Shown in pieces: positions 42,741 to 54,660 of a DNA stretch of 64,000 nt (positions within the stretch are counted from its first letter, which is position 1; each line of letters opens with the position of its first letter). Made by a program: the position numbers and the translations under genes. The stretch is from Albugo candida (taxonomy: Eukaryota > Oomycota > Peronosporomycetes > Albuginales), in assembly GCA_040437565.1 (NCBI GenBank), contig JBDOQK010000033.1:310001-374000 (forward strand). The letters run 5' to 3'. Under the pieces are notes generated by a model, which had not been told where the DNA came from, ran no database searches, and was given only the letters and a program-made list of their open reading frames with translations.

Positions 42741-44280
42741 TTGTTTAGGTTTTAGATTGCTAAGTACAGTAATTGTTACATATGAATCTCCAGCAAGCCT
42801 TTAGTGTTTCGATCTACACCATCATCAAAATGTCAGACAGCGGAGTAAATAGGTCTTAGACACTTTGATTCACTAGTAAGAGCAAAAGCTAACCAACTTG
42901 TGTAATCTCGGAACTTCTTGTCAGACCTAGGCATCGCTGTGGTCTTCCCTTCCACATAGAGACAGTGAAGTATCTGTGTGATCCTTCGGATGTGTCGTTA
43001 TGTGTTGAAAAACAGATTTATAAAATAAAATAAGACTGCAAAACCTAATTTCTTTATCAACTTTATTTTGATTCTAGCCTAATATGATTACAGCTCTCAA
43101 AATATAGGAACCGATCTTGTCTAGTCACGCAGAATTCTGGATAGATCAGAAACTGCCACCGAGTTATCTTGCGAATGTTTTGTGGCTCATTCCTCGGGGG
43201 TATGGGTTAATCTTCGGCGTTGCGATTTCCTGCTTCGACAAAACCTTGAATCGTAAAAACGGTCCTATCCGTGACGTTTCCCACGAATGCTTTACGTCAG
43301 GATCTGAACAATACAAGATGGAATAATAGAGAACGACAATTCAATATATGTTGTGACATACCTTGCTCTAAATAACGCTGTTCTTGACATTATAAATAGT
43401 TTCGCACTCGTTCCTAGATGGCTGATGGATGTGATACCGCAGCCTTTGAGATGAGTTCATGCGTCTGCTGTCCGCCATCCTTCGGTACCACATCACTCGC
43501 ACTGCAACTCCACAGTATTTCACTGTAAGAAATTATACAAGGTGAATATGCACAAAAACTAAGTGAAGTATATGTTTACCTCTTTTTTTGTTCTGGCGAT
43601 ATTCCAATGCCTCAGTGCTGACTGGGGAAACCTGAGAGCCCCAAATGAGCGCATGTGTCTACTATCTGAGACTCTCATGCACCGGTCAGCTTTTGAAATG
43701 GTAAAGGTATAGCAACTCTCGGAGATCCGTTATAGAAAGTTACAATTACCAGCTGTTAACGAGCTTCACACTCACATCAGTCAACATTCCATAGTTTGTA
43801 ATATTATTGAATTTTTCTATATTTCTACCATATCTTAAACATAGAAAAGCTGAGAGGGTTTTCTTTTATTTCTTATGTTCTTTCTTGATCTAATCATATG
43901 CTTGTAGCTTATAAATGAACCTCACAAACAACATACACTGTCTATGACTGTTTTTCTCTATAGTGACCACGAGTGTAGAAAACGTCCCTTTGCAACAGAC
44001 TGTTCGGGTGTCCCCCCATGGGGAAGGTACGTACGGTTTGGAATTTAGCCAATAAGTGACCATAGAACGCAAACTTTATACAAGCGGGCATATGACAGGT
44101 CAGTACAACTAAACATTGTGACGTGTCTCAAAAGTGCTCAGCTGAAACAGTATTCATATGCCAGTTTCGTGATATAATCATGTAAAAGCGACTGCGTTAG
44201 CATCTTAGAAATGTTTATTCAATTATCACACTGTGTCACTTCATTAAAGTGTAATCTATATAATATAGTACTTCATAAGT
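42741..44280. other. Sparse stretch, one possible small secreted peptide
   Basis: Apart from the 46-codon ORF at 43572-43712, no gene is supported. The minus strand at about 43310-43110 reads coding-like (VGNVTDRTVFTIQGFVEAGN; NIRKITRWQFLIYPEFCV) with a stop inside, perhaps a decayed exon of an unknown gene. A 60-codon minus ORF (43890-44072) shows nothing. Confidence 0.3.
43572..43712 (+). CDS. Possible 46-residue secreted peptide
   Basis: Short plus-strand ORF with an N-terminus that looks like a signal peptide (MFTSFFVLAIFQCLSA) followed by a polar mature part of about 30 residues (DWGNLRAPNERMCLLS and on). The last codons, ATGGTAAAGGTATAG, contain possible GT splice donors, so the ORF could be a first exon. 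No homologue is visible in the window. Short ORFs with hydrophobic starts arise by chance, so this is tentative. Confidence 0.3.
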   Translation: MFTSFFVLAIFQCLSADWGNLRAPNERMCLLSETLMHRSAFEMVKV

Positions 44281-44800
44281 GTAACAGGGTTACACGTCGG
44301 TTAGTAACCGTTATGCAGTGTGCTACAAATTTGGGACGCTTTGGGTTATTGGCTTTGGGAGCTGACGCGTGTCAGCCACCGGACATTAGTACCTAGGTTA
44401 GGTACGTTTAGCGTAAGGTACCTTTAAAAAAATAAAAATAAAGAACAGTTCCCCTTTTGATCAGTTAAAGACACGTGCCTGCTTCAGGCGTCTCAGATCT
44501 TGTGCACTTTGTGCTGTGTTATCGATTCCCTGAATCATTAGGTCTCTTGAACAAGGACCTTGAGCTTTAAAGCTTGTTGACTCATTGAGTCTAGTTCTTT
44601 TAAGGAACTAAGTTGCTCGTTGAGCAGATAGCCTTCCTCTGGCAAGGAGCTAAAGTAGCTCCGCTACAATTGGGTTTGGTGTATGCGAAGTAAGTCGGCT
44701 GGTAAAGTGTATTTCTCTATAATATAGTGTATTTGAAAATCATAAGGTTTATGTGTATGCAGTAGTTCACTTTAAGCTGTATAAGAAACGGTTACCTCTC
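44281..44800 (+). repeat. Possible solo LTR with a hairpin array
   Basis: The segment begins TGTAACAGGGTTACA (44282) and ends near aaacggttacc (about 44794), so its ends are roughly inverted, as LTR ends often are. No internal retroelement genes adjoin it. An A-rich tract with an AATAAA-like signal lies at about 44427-44450. Between 44478 and 44662 there is a run of short perfect inverted repeats (described under findings). Assignment as a solo LTR is an inference; no second copy is in the window. Age and target duplication could not be read. Confidence 0.35.
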
Positions 44801-44826
44801 GGATAATCCTTCCGCATTAAGCGGAA

Positions 44827-46875
44827 ATGTGTTTTTGCCGGTCTAAACGATTGTACCAAATGCCTCCCCAATCTCGTCTTCAGGTTAAATCCATCCGCAC
44901 ATTACAGAAATTCTGTCGCGTTTGCATCGCTTGTCGGCGAGTACAGCGTCTTCAAGCAGCTGTATGGAATGCTGCAGCTGGACAAATACACAAAGATGTT
45001 GGCGGAAATACGCTGCTAAACGTCGTGCGGCAGCCTATCAGCAAAGTTTCATCGTCATTCGAGCTCACTGTTGAGTTTTTCACACGCGAAAACTCCAAAA
45101 AAGCGACCACAAATTCTTTATCAGAAATTTGCTTTGAAGATTCCGCGTTTTTATGTATAGAGAGTGGCATTCACGAATGTTTCCACGCTCAACGATTCTC
45201 TGCGGCTCGACTCATCCAATTTTGATAGATCTCTAAACTCTGCACAAAGGGATACCGTCATCGTCGCATAATGGCAACAAGTCGAGTCGGTTCCGAGCCA
45301 CACAATGAAGTCCTCCTTCACGAAATCGCCCGATTGAAAAATCTCTGGATACAAGACGCAACTAAAGCTTTGACGCACGAAAGCAAAAAGCTGGATCCTT
45401 CTTACAAGATCAGTCAGACTCAAGCAGCAGAGCTTTGAATCCCACGATCTATGNNNNNNNNNNNNNNNNNNNNNNNNNNNNNNNNNNNNNNNNNNNNNNN
45501 NNNNNNNNNNNNNNNNNNNNNNNNNNNNNNNNNNNNNNNNNNNNNNNNNNNNNAAGCTGGATCCTTCTTACAAGATCAGTCAGACTCAAGCAGCAGAGCT
45601 TTGAATCCCACGATCTATGTGAGAGCGAACGAGAGCAATCGCAGCAAGATTAGAACCCATCCAACGGATGACCAGGATGGCATTCAGCTTCCCAGTCGTA
45701 AAATTGACGATTTGACATTGAAATGCGATTTTTTGAGATTTACTGTCGAAGAACGGACACGAGACAAACTTGGGTGGAAATCATCGAAACTTATTCGACA
45801 CTGAACGAAAATTCACGCAGTTTGATGACGTTCATGTACCTCCAGAGAGAACCTCAGAGATCTTGTAGGAAATGCATATATAATGAAAGTCATCCTGCAA
45901 TCGTTAAACAATCGACCTTATCGAGATCGAGAACGTTTAATCGATTCGGTGTCGAGATCTCGACCTATTCGAACGTATTCGGTGTCGACGTTCATATCAT
46001 TTAGTCAGGATCCTTGCACCGAGCTGGAAGTAGAGCGTGAAGAAACTGACAAAAAACAAAACCGAGAAGAGTAACGATGGGGACACGACCCAGCACGCTA
46101 ATGCATAATCGTTAGACGAAGCAAATGTCCGTTCATCTGATTGTGATACAAATTCCCCCGTGCGTTTGAGCGAAATCACAAGCTACAATTGAGCTGTTGA
46201 TACAATGAGTAGCAGTTGATCTCCATCGTCCCCGAAACCTCGCGACACTTTCGAATATCAAAGTAGGCACTCAGTTCGAAATGTTACGAATATCACCAAG
46301 CATTCAATCTGTTTGTTGGGCGTCATCATTGCCGGCTCTGTGAGGACTCATTCTGCCACGGTACATGCTCCTTCTTTTACTACTTTCCGCTCGTTCATTC
46401 CTTCTGTAGAGCAATCCAGTCGACGTGTCCCGCTGATCGCTACAATGTATGACAATGATCCAGTTCGAGTATGTGACAAGTGCTATGCCGAATACCAAAT
46501 TTTTCGCATGCAGCAAATGTCAGCTGGAATGAGTCACACTCGCTCCTTTATGCGGCAGACGTAACCTCTACATGTCATACCACAATCGTGAAACAGTACG
46601 CTGAAAGCCGCGACTGCGATCTTTCCACAAAGTGATCAAAATCACAGCCCGCGTGTCACCAATCCCTGCATCAGCTTGGGTCAATTGTGTCGTCACAACG
46701 CCTTTTACACACGAGCGAGGATATAACTCCCTCAAATATGTTTGGTTCCGTTACAGCTTGCAGCAAAGCTTTTGTCGCCACATCATCGACGACCGGCCTT
46801 CATTCGGAAAGAGATGAGATTGAAGGCAAGATGTATGATTTGGACCAAATGACCATACATCGACGCATCCAATGA
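44827..46875 (+). pseudogene. FYVE-domain protein gene, decayed
   Basis: FYVE fingers bind phosphatidylinositol 3-phosphate on endosomes. The plus strand carries the finger at 46282-46480: CYEYHQAF, GRHHCRLC, then a 49-base GT-AG intron (46361-46409), then SSRRVPL and VRVCDKCYAEY. Splicing joins FCH to EQSSRRVPL in frame. Two zinc ligands are lost: the second Cys of the first pair is Tyr, and the Cys expected after FC is Gln. Upstream (44827-46000) are coding-like pieces in several frames (SIRTLQKFCRVCIACRRVQR; NEVLLHEIARLKNLWIQDAT; KIDDLTLKCDFLRFTVEER), and downstream the frame ends at 46875 with YDLDQMTIHRRIQ. Whether all pieces are one gene is an inference. Confidence 0.6.
45454..45553. 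other. Assembly gap with duplicated flanks
   Basis: The 65 bases at 45389-45453 are repeated at 45554-45618 with no difference seen, so it is probably an unmerged contig overlap inside the FYVE gene region. Confidence 0.85.
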
Positions 46876-46979
46876 TGATCTGGAGGATAAAACGACCCAC
46901 AAGGCAACGATGCAGGAATCATCAACTCACTCAAGCTCACGTAAAGATGCACCAGGTTTGAGGCTCTGCACACCCGAAT

Positions 46980-48400
46980 AGATATATTCTCAACTAGTTG
47001 GTCGGAACCATCCTTTCGAGTCTCCTTTTGGGCTGATGCTAATCTGTTATGAGGACTATATGGCAAGCAGAAGATCTCTTGAATGTATCGAACGCCGTAT
47101 TTATCAACGAGTCTTGCCATTTTACGTCAACACGCATACGACTACTTCCATCACGGTACTACAAAGAACATGCTACCGTCATGAAGAGCGTCAAATCATT
47201 GCTGAAGCCGTCACACATACAGAATGTGTCTTACTTGCTGGTCAGTGTACCATTGCAGCGGACAATAAACTTGTCAATCTTCTCGGGTTAGAATCGTGTT
47301 CGTCTATATCGCCCGTGGCGACAAGACCTGTCATACTTGTGGGGCCTTTCGAGCACCATTCCAACCTTCTTCCGTGGCGAGAGAGTTTAGCAGATGTTGT
47401 GACAATCAACGAAAACAAAATGGACTCATCGCTCTAGAGGACTCGGAGAAAGAACTGACTGAGTACCCTTCACGATCCTTACGTATTAGTGCCTTTTCTC
47501 TTCCTTCAATGTAACTGGCCTTTTGGTGTGGATGCAGTCACAGTGATATTGCATCGATATGGAGCAATAGCTACATGTAATTACGTATCGGCAGCTCCAT
47601 ATATTCCGATCAATGCAAACCCTGTCAAAATGCTCCAATGTAGAAGACCGACCGTATTTGTATGAGGAAGTGATATTTTTGCCGGGAATAAATTTGTTGG
47701 TGGACCAGGATTACCTGGCGTGTATGTGGAAAAAAAGAGACTTGTCCAGAGCACGATTCCCTCTGCACCAGATGGTGGGACTATATATTTCTTGAGATAA
47801 TCAGATAATCGGTATCCATCGAGTTGAGAAGAGAGAGAAGAAAGAAGAAGTCCAGACTTACTGGGAAGCACTCGCCTTGGTCTTGCATTCGAGATCAAAC
47901 ACCGCATCGGAACCCAGCGAATTGCTGAACCTGAGTAAAAGCATGTGCTTGAGGTCACAGATCTTTAGAAAGCAATGAGAACATTGTCGTACTGGACCTT
48001 CAACTGGTGTTCGTCAACTTCCCATCATACGTTTCTTATCCGCTTTCATGAACATTTCTCCATTACAACTTCGTTTGTGCGCTTTTGAACGATCTATATG
48101 GCATCCAATCTCGTAGTGGATGTGCTTGTGACGGTCGTTACAGCATGCGCGTGGTTGGGAACTGCAAAGAACGATATCTTTGCAGTAGAGCAGGCTTTGA
48201 TTTCTTACAAAGAAGTTCTTCGAACAGGGTTTACTCGACTTAAGATTCCATATTTCATGCAAGATGCAGAAGTTGATTTATCCTCAATGTGATACTTTTT
48301 ATTGCAAATCACGGCTGGAAGTTCTTGGTTCATTATCGCTCCAACCATGAGAGCGTAGAATAGAAGCATGTGTTTCGCTTCACAAAACACCGATCGATAA
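46980..48400 (+). pseudogene. Class-V aminotransferase (cysteine-desulfurase-like), decayed
   Basis: PLP-dependent enzyme of the family that moves sulfur from cysteine. Blocks in order on the plus strand: LVGRNHPFESPFG (about 46998), YEDYMASRRSLECIERRIYQ, VLPFYVNTHTTTSITVLQRT (about 47112), NKLVNLLGLES, RPVILVGPFEHHSNLLPWRE (about 47322), AVTVILHRYGAIATCNYVSA, AGNKFVGGPG (about 47683), PSAPDGGTIYF, FLHYNFVCALLNDLYGI (about 48057) and TGFTRLKIPYFMQDAEVD (about 48226). The PLP lysine in NKF is kept, but the conserved Asp before the Tyr is Asn and the usual GHK is GNK. About eight frame changes or stops break the gene. A PP-loop domain follows on the same strand. Confidence 0.85.
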
Positions 48401-48499
48401 AGGCTTTCTCATTTCTTTTCTGATGCAGCTCTATCGAACATGAGTACAGACGTGGAAGACGATATTGATATAACCTCCGAGTTTGGGACGTCTATATAG

Positions 48500-49492
48500 T
48501 GGATGATTGCACTCGGTTGGCGAGACAGTCTCCGATTACTCCATCGGCAGCTTAAATGCTGGAAGATCATACGAGAATTTGCGATGGTTTGTATATCCTT
48601 TCGAAGTCGTTTGCCTTTTGCAGGGAGACTTTTGTGAGATTCGAACTTTGAAAGCTACCATAGGGCCTATTCAACTAAATCGTTATAGGGTGAGATACTT
48701 GCATAAGCAGTTGGAGTCAGACGACTTGGAGAAGCCGGAACAAGACCACGGCACTGTATCAAAGTCCTTTGTACCTGAAATCTCGATTTGAAAAACTGAT
48801 GGGATGAAGATTGATACAGAGCGATTTCAAGGTGGGAAGTATCCGCTACGTCTTCGTAATGATGCTAAAAACAACCAGATGGCTTTTTTGCGAGTCAATG
48901 AGACGATCGTAGCGATTACCAAGACAATGAGCGCTGTTACAATGTTAATACTTCATTCTGTGTGCGAGGCAATTATCCAGTGGAAGATGATTCAAAATGG
49001 AGATCGTCTGCTGCTTGATGTATCTGGAGGAAAAGCTTCTCTCAGCCTTTTTCATATTCCCCTGCATCTACAAAAGCGTGCTCCAGTGAAATCTGATCTC
49101 GCATGTGCCACAGTGGATCCACAGACAGCGTCATACGATCCAAGCCCAATGAAGAATTACATGAAGGACTTGGGTGTGGAGTATCATTACTTGTCAGAAA
49201 ACATTATTTCGCACGCGAGCTGTGAGCTGAATGGTACTTCCATCTGCATCTACTGCTCACGGATGAAGCGAGGTCTATTATATCAGTGAGCATTTAGACG
49301 ATATTGCTTAGAGTTTTTCCAAAAGAACGGGCAAGAGTGAAGAAATTACTGGCGCAAGAAGAAATTGTACTTCCACAGATGTTTCATTGCATCCGGAAAG
49401 GACTTGTCTCGCTATTGTATGACCATGTGTACGGATATCTCAATCTCGCAAGATTGGATCCTAAGTACAGTAAAAGAATCGTCTTTTTGTGA
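48500..49492 (+). pseudogene. TtcA-like PP-loop ATP pyrophosphatase domain, decayed
   Basis: TtcA-type enzymes adenylate and thiolate tRNA. The plus strand shows MIQNGDRLLLDVSGGKASLS (about 48990), KSDLACATVDPQTASYDPSP (about 49098), LGVEYHYLSENIISHA, SICIYCSRMKRGLLYQ (about 49242, with the C-x2-C of the family) and, after a short loss, SEHLDDIA then SF (about 49290). RVKKLLAQEEIVLPQMF follows. The PP-loop signature SGGKDS is SGGKAS, so the conserved aspartate is gone. Upstream, 48507-48791 reads YENLRWFVYPFEV and probably links to the aminotransferase. Inference: the ancestor was one aminotransferase-TtcA fusion gene. Confidence 0.8.
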
Positions 49493-49705
49493 CAAAATAT
49501 GATGTAAATGGGCCTACTTTTTGCGACAGAATGATCGTTAGGCCGCTATTGGGTGTTGTGGGCTTAGGGCGATGCTGTATCAAAACGTAGCGGACACGTA
49601 AGACCTTTTTCGTACCTGTTTGCTGTGAAGTAGCGAGGTGGCAGGAGGATGCAGCAAAAATTACGCACAATAAGTTCTGAATATACAAAATCTAAGTAAG
49701 GATTT

Positions 49706-50036
49706 CATGACCGACGAGCAAGATTCAGACAGCAGACAGAGCCTGTTGCTAAAGAAAGCCATCCGATTTCGAGTGGAGAAAGAGCTGATTCTCGAGTACC
49801 AGATGCGACATCTTGCATATTCTCACGGCCTCAAACCCGGTTAACGTGCACGTACATTGATTTCAACTTCGTGTAGACCAGACATGTTGAGATGGAATTG
49901 GTGTGTCCAGTGACTCCATCGACACACATACCCTCCGAACATTTATCGAGTACGTCCGGTCCAATAGGTCGTGATCAATTAACTATTGGACTACGCGTGG
50001 GAAAGATTGTTCTCCGAAAGTCTTACATCTCAGTGT
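49706..50036 (+). pseudogene. Unassigned small gene, frameshifted
   Basis: Starts MTDEQDSDSRQSLLLKKAIR, FRVEKELILEYQMRHLAYSH, and stops at about 49843. A second frame then continues to 50036 with MELVCPVTPSTHIPSEHLSS and IGLRVGKIVLRKSYISV. The two parts look like one short protein broken by one or two frame changes or an intron. No family recognised. It lies 0.2 kb downstream of the PP-loop remnant on the same strand. Confidence 0.35.
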
Positions 50037-52200
50037 GATAATACTCATATAGAATAGCTGGGACGGATTTTGGTTTTGTTTTGTGATAGCAGAGATAGTT
50101 AATGCAAACAGTCACATTTTACCATATTGCTATTACTCCAAATGTTTTGATACTAAACACAAGCATGGAAAGCAAGACCATTTCCAATCATCCGACGTAC
50201 GATGTAGCTCATTAAAACATCAAATACATAGGTTGTATTCTTTATCAATCTTGCTCGAGTAATCGATTGCTTGTGCTCCTAGTCTGGATAAAGCGACATT
50301 CCTTATTTCAGACATATACTCCAATTAATTGTAGCGCTAATATCAAATACAAGACATCAAGCAATAGAAGCATGCATGCCAGCAAACTCGATTCCTTACT
50401 TGTATTTTTTACCAAACATATCGAGGTGTACAGTCTCGTTTTGATGCGATGCTCTTAGTAGCATTGCTAATGGACATGAAATCGTCAATCACTAGGATAC
50501 ACAGATACCGAATCATCGCTCTTCTCGATTATGAGATAGGATAAACTCTCCGTAACAGCGTGACTAAGCTGGACGCGATGATTTATTCCATTGATGCTGA
50601 CAGGAATTGATATTTCAAAACTGTGCGCACTGTTTAAAACAAAGCAACTTACTTCCGGGAAACTACCGTATAGAGGTTATTGTGCGGTTAACATGGAAGC
50701 GAGAAAAAGAAGATCCCCTAGTCGCCTCGTAGAGTTGGGGTTCCAGTTTTCTATGTTCATCTTTTATAATGGTACTGGCTAACATTTTGCAAAATTGCTG
50801 CTTGGACGAACGACTTAATCAGACTGTTCATGCATACATGATAAGGACACGCTTCATTTGGTAGGAATAGAAAGAATTGATTCATGTTTAGACTGAACAG
50901 AGTTGACTTAAGCATGTTAAACATTATCACGCAATTTGTCTCTAAAAACGTAGAATTGACTACAACTCTATCATAGGGGAAAAGCCATCACGTATCTCCT
51001 CTCCAATCATGTGCTCCTCAACGTGATAATAGAGCATCTGTCTTTTTTCACTTCCAAATTTGCCACAAAATAAGCAAGTGTCTTTGAAGCCACCTCTTTG
51101 ACGGAAGCAAACGAGCATGAAATCAATTTTTGCGATCTGCATTGGAATTCACGCATGCTTATGGTGCGGTTATCGTAACATATAAGTACATGTTCCGAAA
51201 CCCAATCAAGTCGAAAATTCAAAGGCCATATATGGGCTCCCTGGTTACGGAGATTATGTTCCATAAACAAAATATTTTATTGTCCGTTCGTGTGGCATCC
51301 ATCGTACTTGGAGATGATTTGGCAGGATTGAATCGCAAAATAGAAGCCCAGCTGATTTTGTTCAAGGCCGATCTCACGCGCCCGGATCTAGTGTAGCTCT
51401 TATTCCTATGCAAGATAACCATCCGTGTCTACATGACGGCCGGAGGTATATTTTTGAGTCACCGAAGCACAGCGCCCGCACTCGGCAGCATCTCTTCATC
51501 ACTTCTTTTTTTACTGAAACGCTGCGAGTGATACATCAATTAGTGTGCTATACGCGATGGCATACTGTTGTTCACCAAAACAATCTAGCGCATTCCATTT
51601 TGCTCGACAGCAATGCTTTCTACTCTTACCTATGGAATAAATCCATCACAGGCAGTCATGAAAAATCCAAAACTAAATTATAATCTCATTTCTTGCTGGT
51701 TTGGTGGGTGATCTAAGACCGAATGCACTCCTTAGAGTTACGAGTACTCGACGAGCTGTTTTTCGACCCGTTAATCTTTCCCATTAACGATACAGATGAG
51801 GTTGAAAAATCTGACGGAGCATAGTTTGATATTTTCTTCCTGCGAACGTGCTGGGCTATCTCCAGGAATGAGGACGGCCCTTTAGTATCTATTTTATTCG
51901 ACACTTTTCGAGGTAATTTTTACAGAACGCTTGTGGCCTGACACTGATAATGGTGCATCTGCAAATTATCAGCTGTGACTTGTGTCGCTAACAACGATGG
52001 AATTTGAATATGTCATGGCGTGGACGGGAATGATTATACGATTCTTTGATATCCCACTACAAAATTGCTACCTCTACGGCCCCGTGCAAGCTCATGTCCT
52101 AGCATGACAGGTACGCACAAATACATTTGCAACAACGTGAAAGAATCTCTCAATCGCACCCTTTCATGACACTTCGTATACGGCAAGTGGACTCGTTTAC
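50037..52200. other. Mostly empty stretch (about 2.2 kb)
   Basis: No firm gene apart from a possible zinc-finger ORF at 50960-51142. Overlapping ORFs on both strands at 51007-51422 cannot be ranked. A 91-codon plus ORF (51408-51683) and a serine-rich 63-codon minus ORF (51713-51904) show nothing recognisable. Confidence 0.35.
50960..51142 (-). CDS. Possible C2H2 zinc-finger ORF
   Basis: A 60-codon minus-strand ORF containing CLFCGKFGSEKRQMLYYH followed by VEEH, which fits C-x2-C-x13-H-x3-H, close to the classical C2H2 finger. The second residue after the first Cys and the hydrophobic spacing are acceptable. Only one finger is present. It may be the end of a decayed gene or a chance match. 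Confidence 0.25.
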   Translation of the reverse strand: MQIAKIDFMLVCFRQRGGFKDTCLFCGKFGSEKRQMLYYHVEEHMIGEEIRDGFSPMIEL

Positions 52201-53238
52201 TATAGTAATCGTAAATCCTATTGATTGTCAGTTATAGTAAAGGATTGATAGCAGGTGACCATTTGACTACTGGTTTTGGTTCCTTTACGAAAACGTCCGA
52301 CCTCTTCCAATGCACCGCTCTCATATTATAATTTTCCGATTTCTTAGGTCTTTATACTTCTCATGGAGTGTTGAGACGGATTGTCTGCCTTGGGTGATAA
52401 ATGTTTCATCGATGGCCGAAGCCCAAAGTGACCATAACGACATTAGGCGCCTAGTTTCTGAAGTGTTATCGTCCTTTCCAATGGTCCATCTGCTCGTCAA
52501 GTCCAAAAATAAGGTATTATAGAGCGCATTCTTGTAGCCTAAGACTTATTTTGCAGATGATTATCAATGCGATTACGATATATGTTGCTAAAAGAAAAAG
52601 GTATATATTTTCAAATGATTCTTGGGCTGTGACTCAAACGAAGCAAAACTCGTTTTCATGGCGTGGAAATAATGCTAGAGATTGTAGTGCGACTTATATA
52701 TTCGGAAGATAGAAATGTATAAATGATGAGGAAGATGCATGCACCATTTTCGTTAATGAGGTACAAGCAACCATAAATGATCTCCCCGTGTTCAAATCCA
52801 ACTCAACCTCCGTGTCGAGGATATTGGAAATGTTCATTACGACTGTTTGAATATCCTCAAGTTGTCGAAGCAATCCAATTAGAAGCGACTTTGGTGCTCG
52901 AACAGTTGCGGATAACTTCGAATCTCGGACAATGTGGGAAAGTTGAACGACGAAAATCAAGACACAGCTTCAACGCATCGAAAAAAAGTAAGCACAAAAA
53001 AGTCCTCCTGATGTTAAGTCTATCCAGCGTATTTCAAAAGTCGCAGCAGCTCGATGTCGCAGTCAAGACACCAATGAGTCCCGATATTTTTACGAATCGA
53101 ATTTTGAAGGAGTCCGAATTTCGTTCGAAAACCATGGCAAATACAACGAAGATGATGAAAGATTCGCCCGTTACGTGAAGCATATGGAGAACTCTTTCAA
53201 GCATTTTTTTCGTCATCCGGGTTAGTTCTTGTCGTCGC

Positions 53239-53338
53239 NNNNNNNNNNNNNNNNNNNNNNNNNNNNNNNNNNNNNNNNNNNNNNNNNNNNNNNNNNNNNN
53301 NNNNNNNNNNNNNNNNNNNNNNNNNNNNNNNNNNNNNN
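53239..53338. other. Assembly gap with 853-base duplicated flanks
   Basis: Bases 52386-53238 reappear at 53339-54191, apparently without change and with identical translations, so two overlapping contigs were placed side by side. Everything between 52386 and 54191 should be counted once. Confidence 0.9.
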
Positions 53339-54660
53339 TGCCTTGGGTGATAAATGTTTCATCGATGGCCGAAGCCCAAAGTGACCATAACGACATTAGG
53401 CGCCTAGTTTCTGAAGTGTTATCGTCCTTTCCAATGGTCCATCTGCTCGTCAAGTCCAAAAATAAGGTATTATAGAGCGCATTCTTGTAGCCTAAGACTT
53501 ATTTTGCAGATGATTATCAATGCGATTACGATATATGTTGCTAAAAGAAAAAGGTATATATTTTCAAATGATTCTTGGGCTGTGACTCAAACGAAGCAAA
53601 ACTCGTTTTCATGGCGTGGAAATAATGCTAGAGATTGTAGTGCGACTTATATATTCGGAAGATAGAAATGTATAAATGATGAGGAAGATGCATGCACCAT
53701 TTTCGTTAATGAGGTACAAGCAACCATAAATGATCTCCCCGTGTTCAAATCCAACTCAACCTCCGTGTCGAGGATATTGGAAATGTTCATTACGACTGTT
53801 TGAATATCCTCAAGTTGTCGAAGCAATCCAATTAGAAGCGACTTTGGTGCTCGAACAGTTGCGGATAACTTCGAATCTCGGACAATGTGGGAAAGTTGAA
53901 CGACGAAAATCAAGACACAGCTTCAACGCATCGAAAAAAAGTAAGCACAAAAAAGTCCTCCTGATGTTAAGTCTATCCAGCGTATTTCAAAAGTCGCAGC
54001 AGCTCGATGTCGCAGTCAAGACACCAATGAGTCCCGATATTTTTACGAATCGAATTTTGAAGGAGTCCGAATTTCGTTCGAAAACCATGGCAAATACAAC
54101 GAAGATGATGAAAGATTCGCCCGTTACGTGAAGCATATGGAGAACTCTTTCAAGCATTTTTTTCGTCATCCGGGTTAGTTCTTGTCGTCGCGTGCCGATC
54201 GAAAATGTCATCAAAAAATGTGGCACCGTGATATCGAACCCGAGGGAGATTATTGACGAATTCAGAGATCATTGGGGTGGTGTCATGGGCTTTCTTTATA
54301 GCTCTGAGACCGACTCAACTGATCCATATGAAAAAAAAGCAAAAAAAGTTACTCGATTCGATTCAAGTTTCCCTTGCCTCAGCAGAGCAAGACCGTCTCT
54401 CAACTCGCTTAAGTACGACCGAGATGGCGGAAGCGATCAAGCACATGTGGAGTCGTTCTTCTCCAGGTATGGATAAAGTACCAGCTGCATTCTATCAGCT
54501 TGATCCGGAAACGTTTGGTGCGTGTCTGAAGATCGTGTTCGAATATCAGCTGAAAAAAGGAATTTTACTTCGATCACAACGTCACTCAGCAATCACACTT
54601 TTATACAAAAAAGGATCACTACGTGCTCCTGGCAACTATAGACCGATCGCACTGCTTTGC

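Noticed and set aside
47581-47958. A 125-codon minus-strand ORF with hydrophobic segments
   Set aside because: It is the antisense of the aminotransferase remnant, whose motifs are unmistakable on the plus strand.
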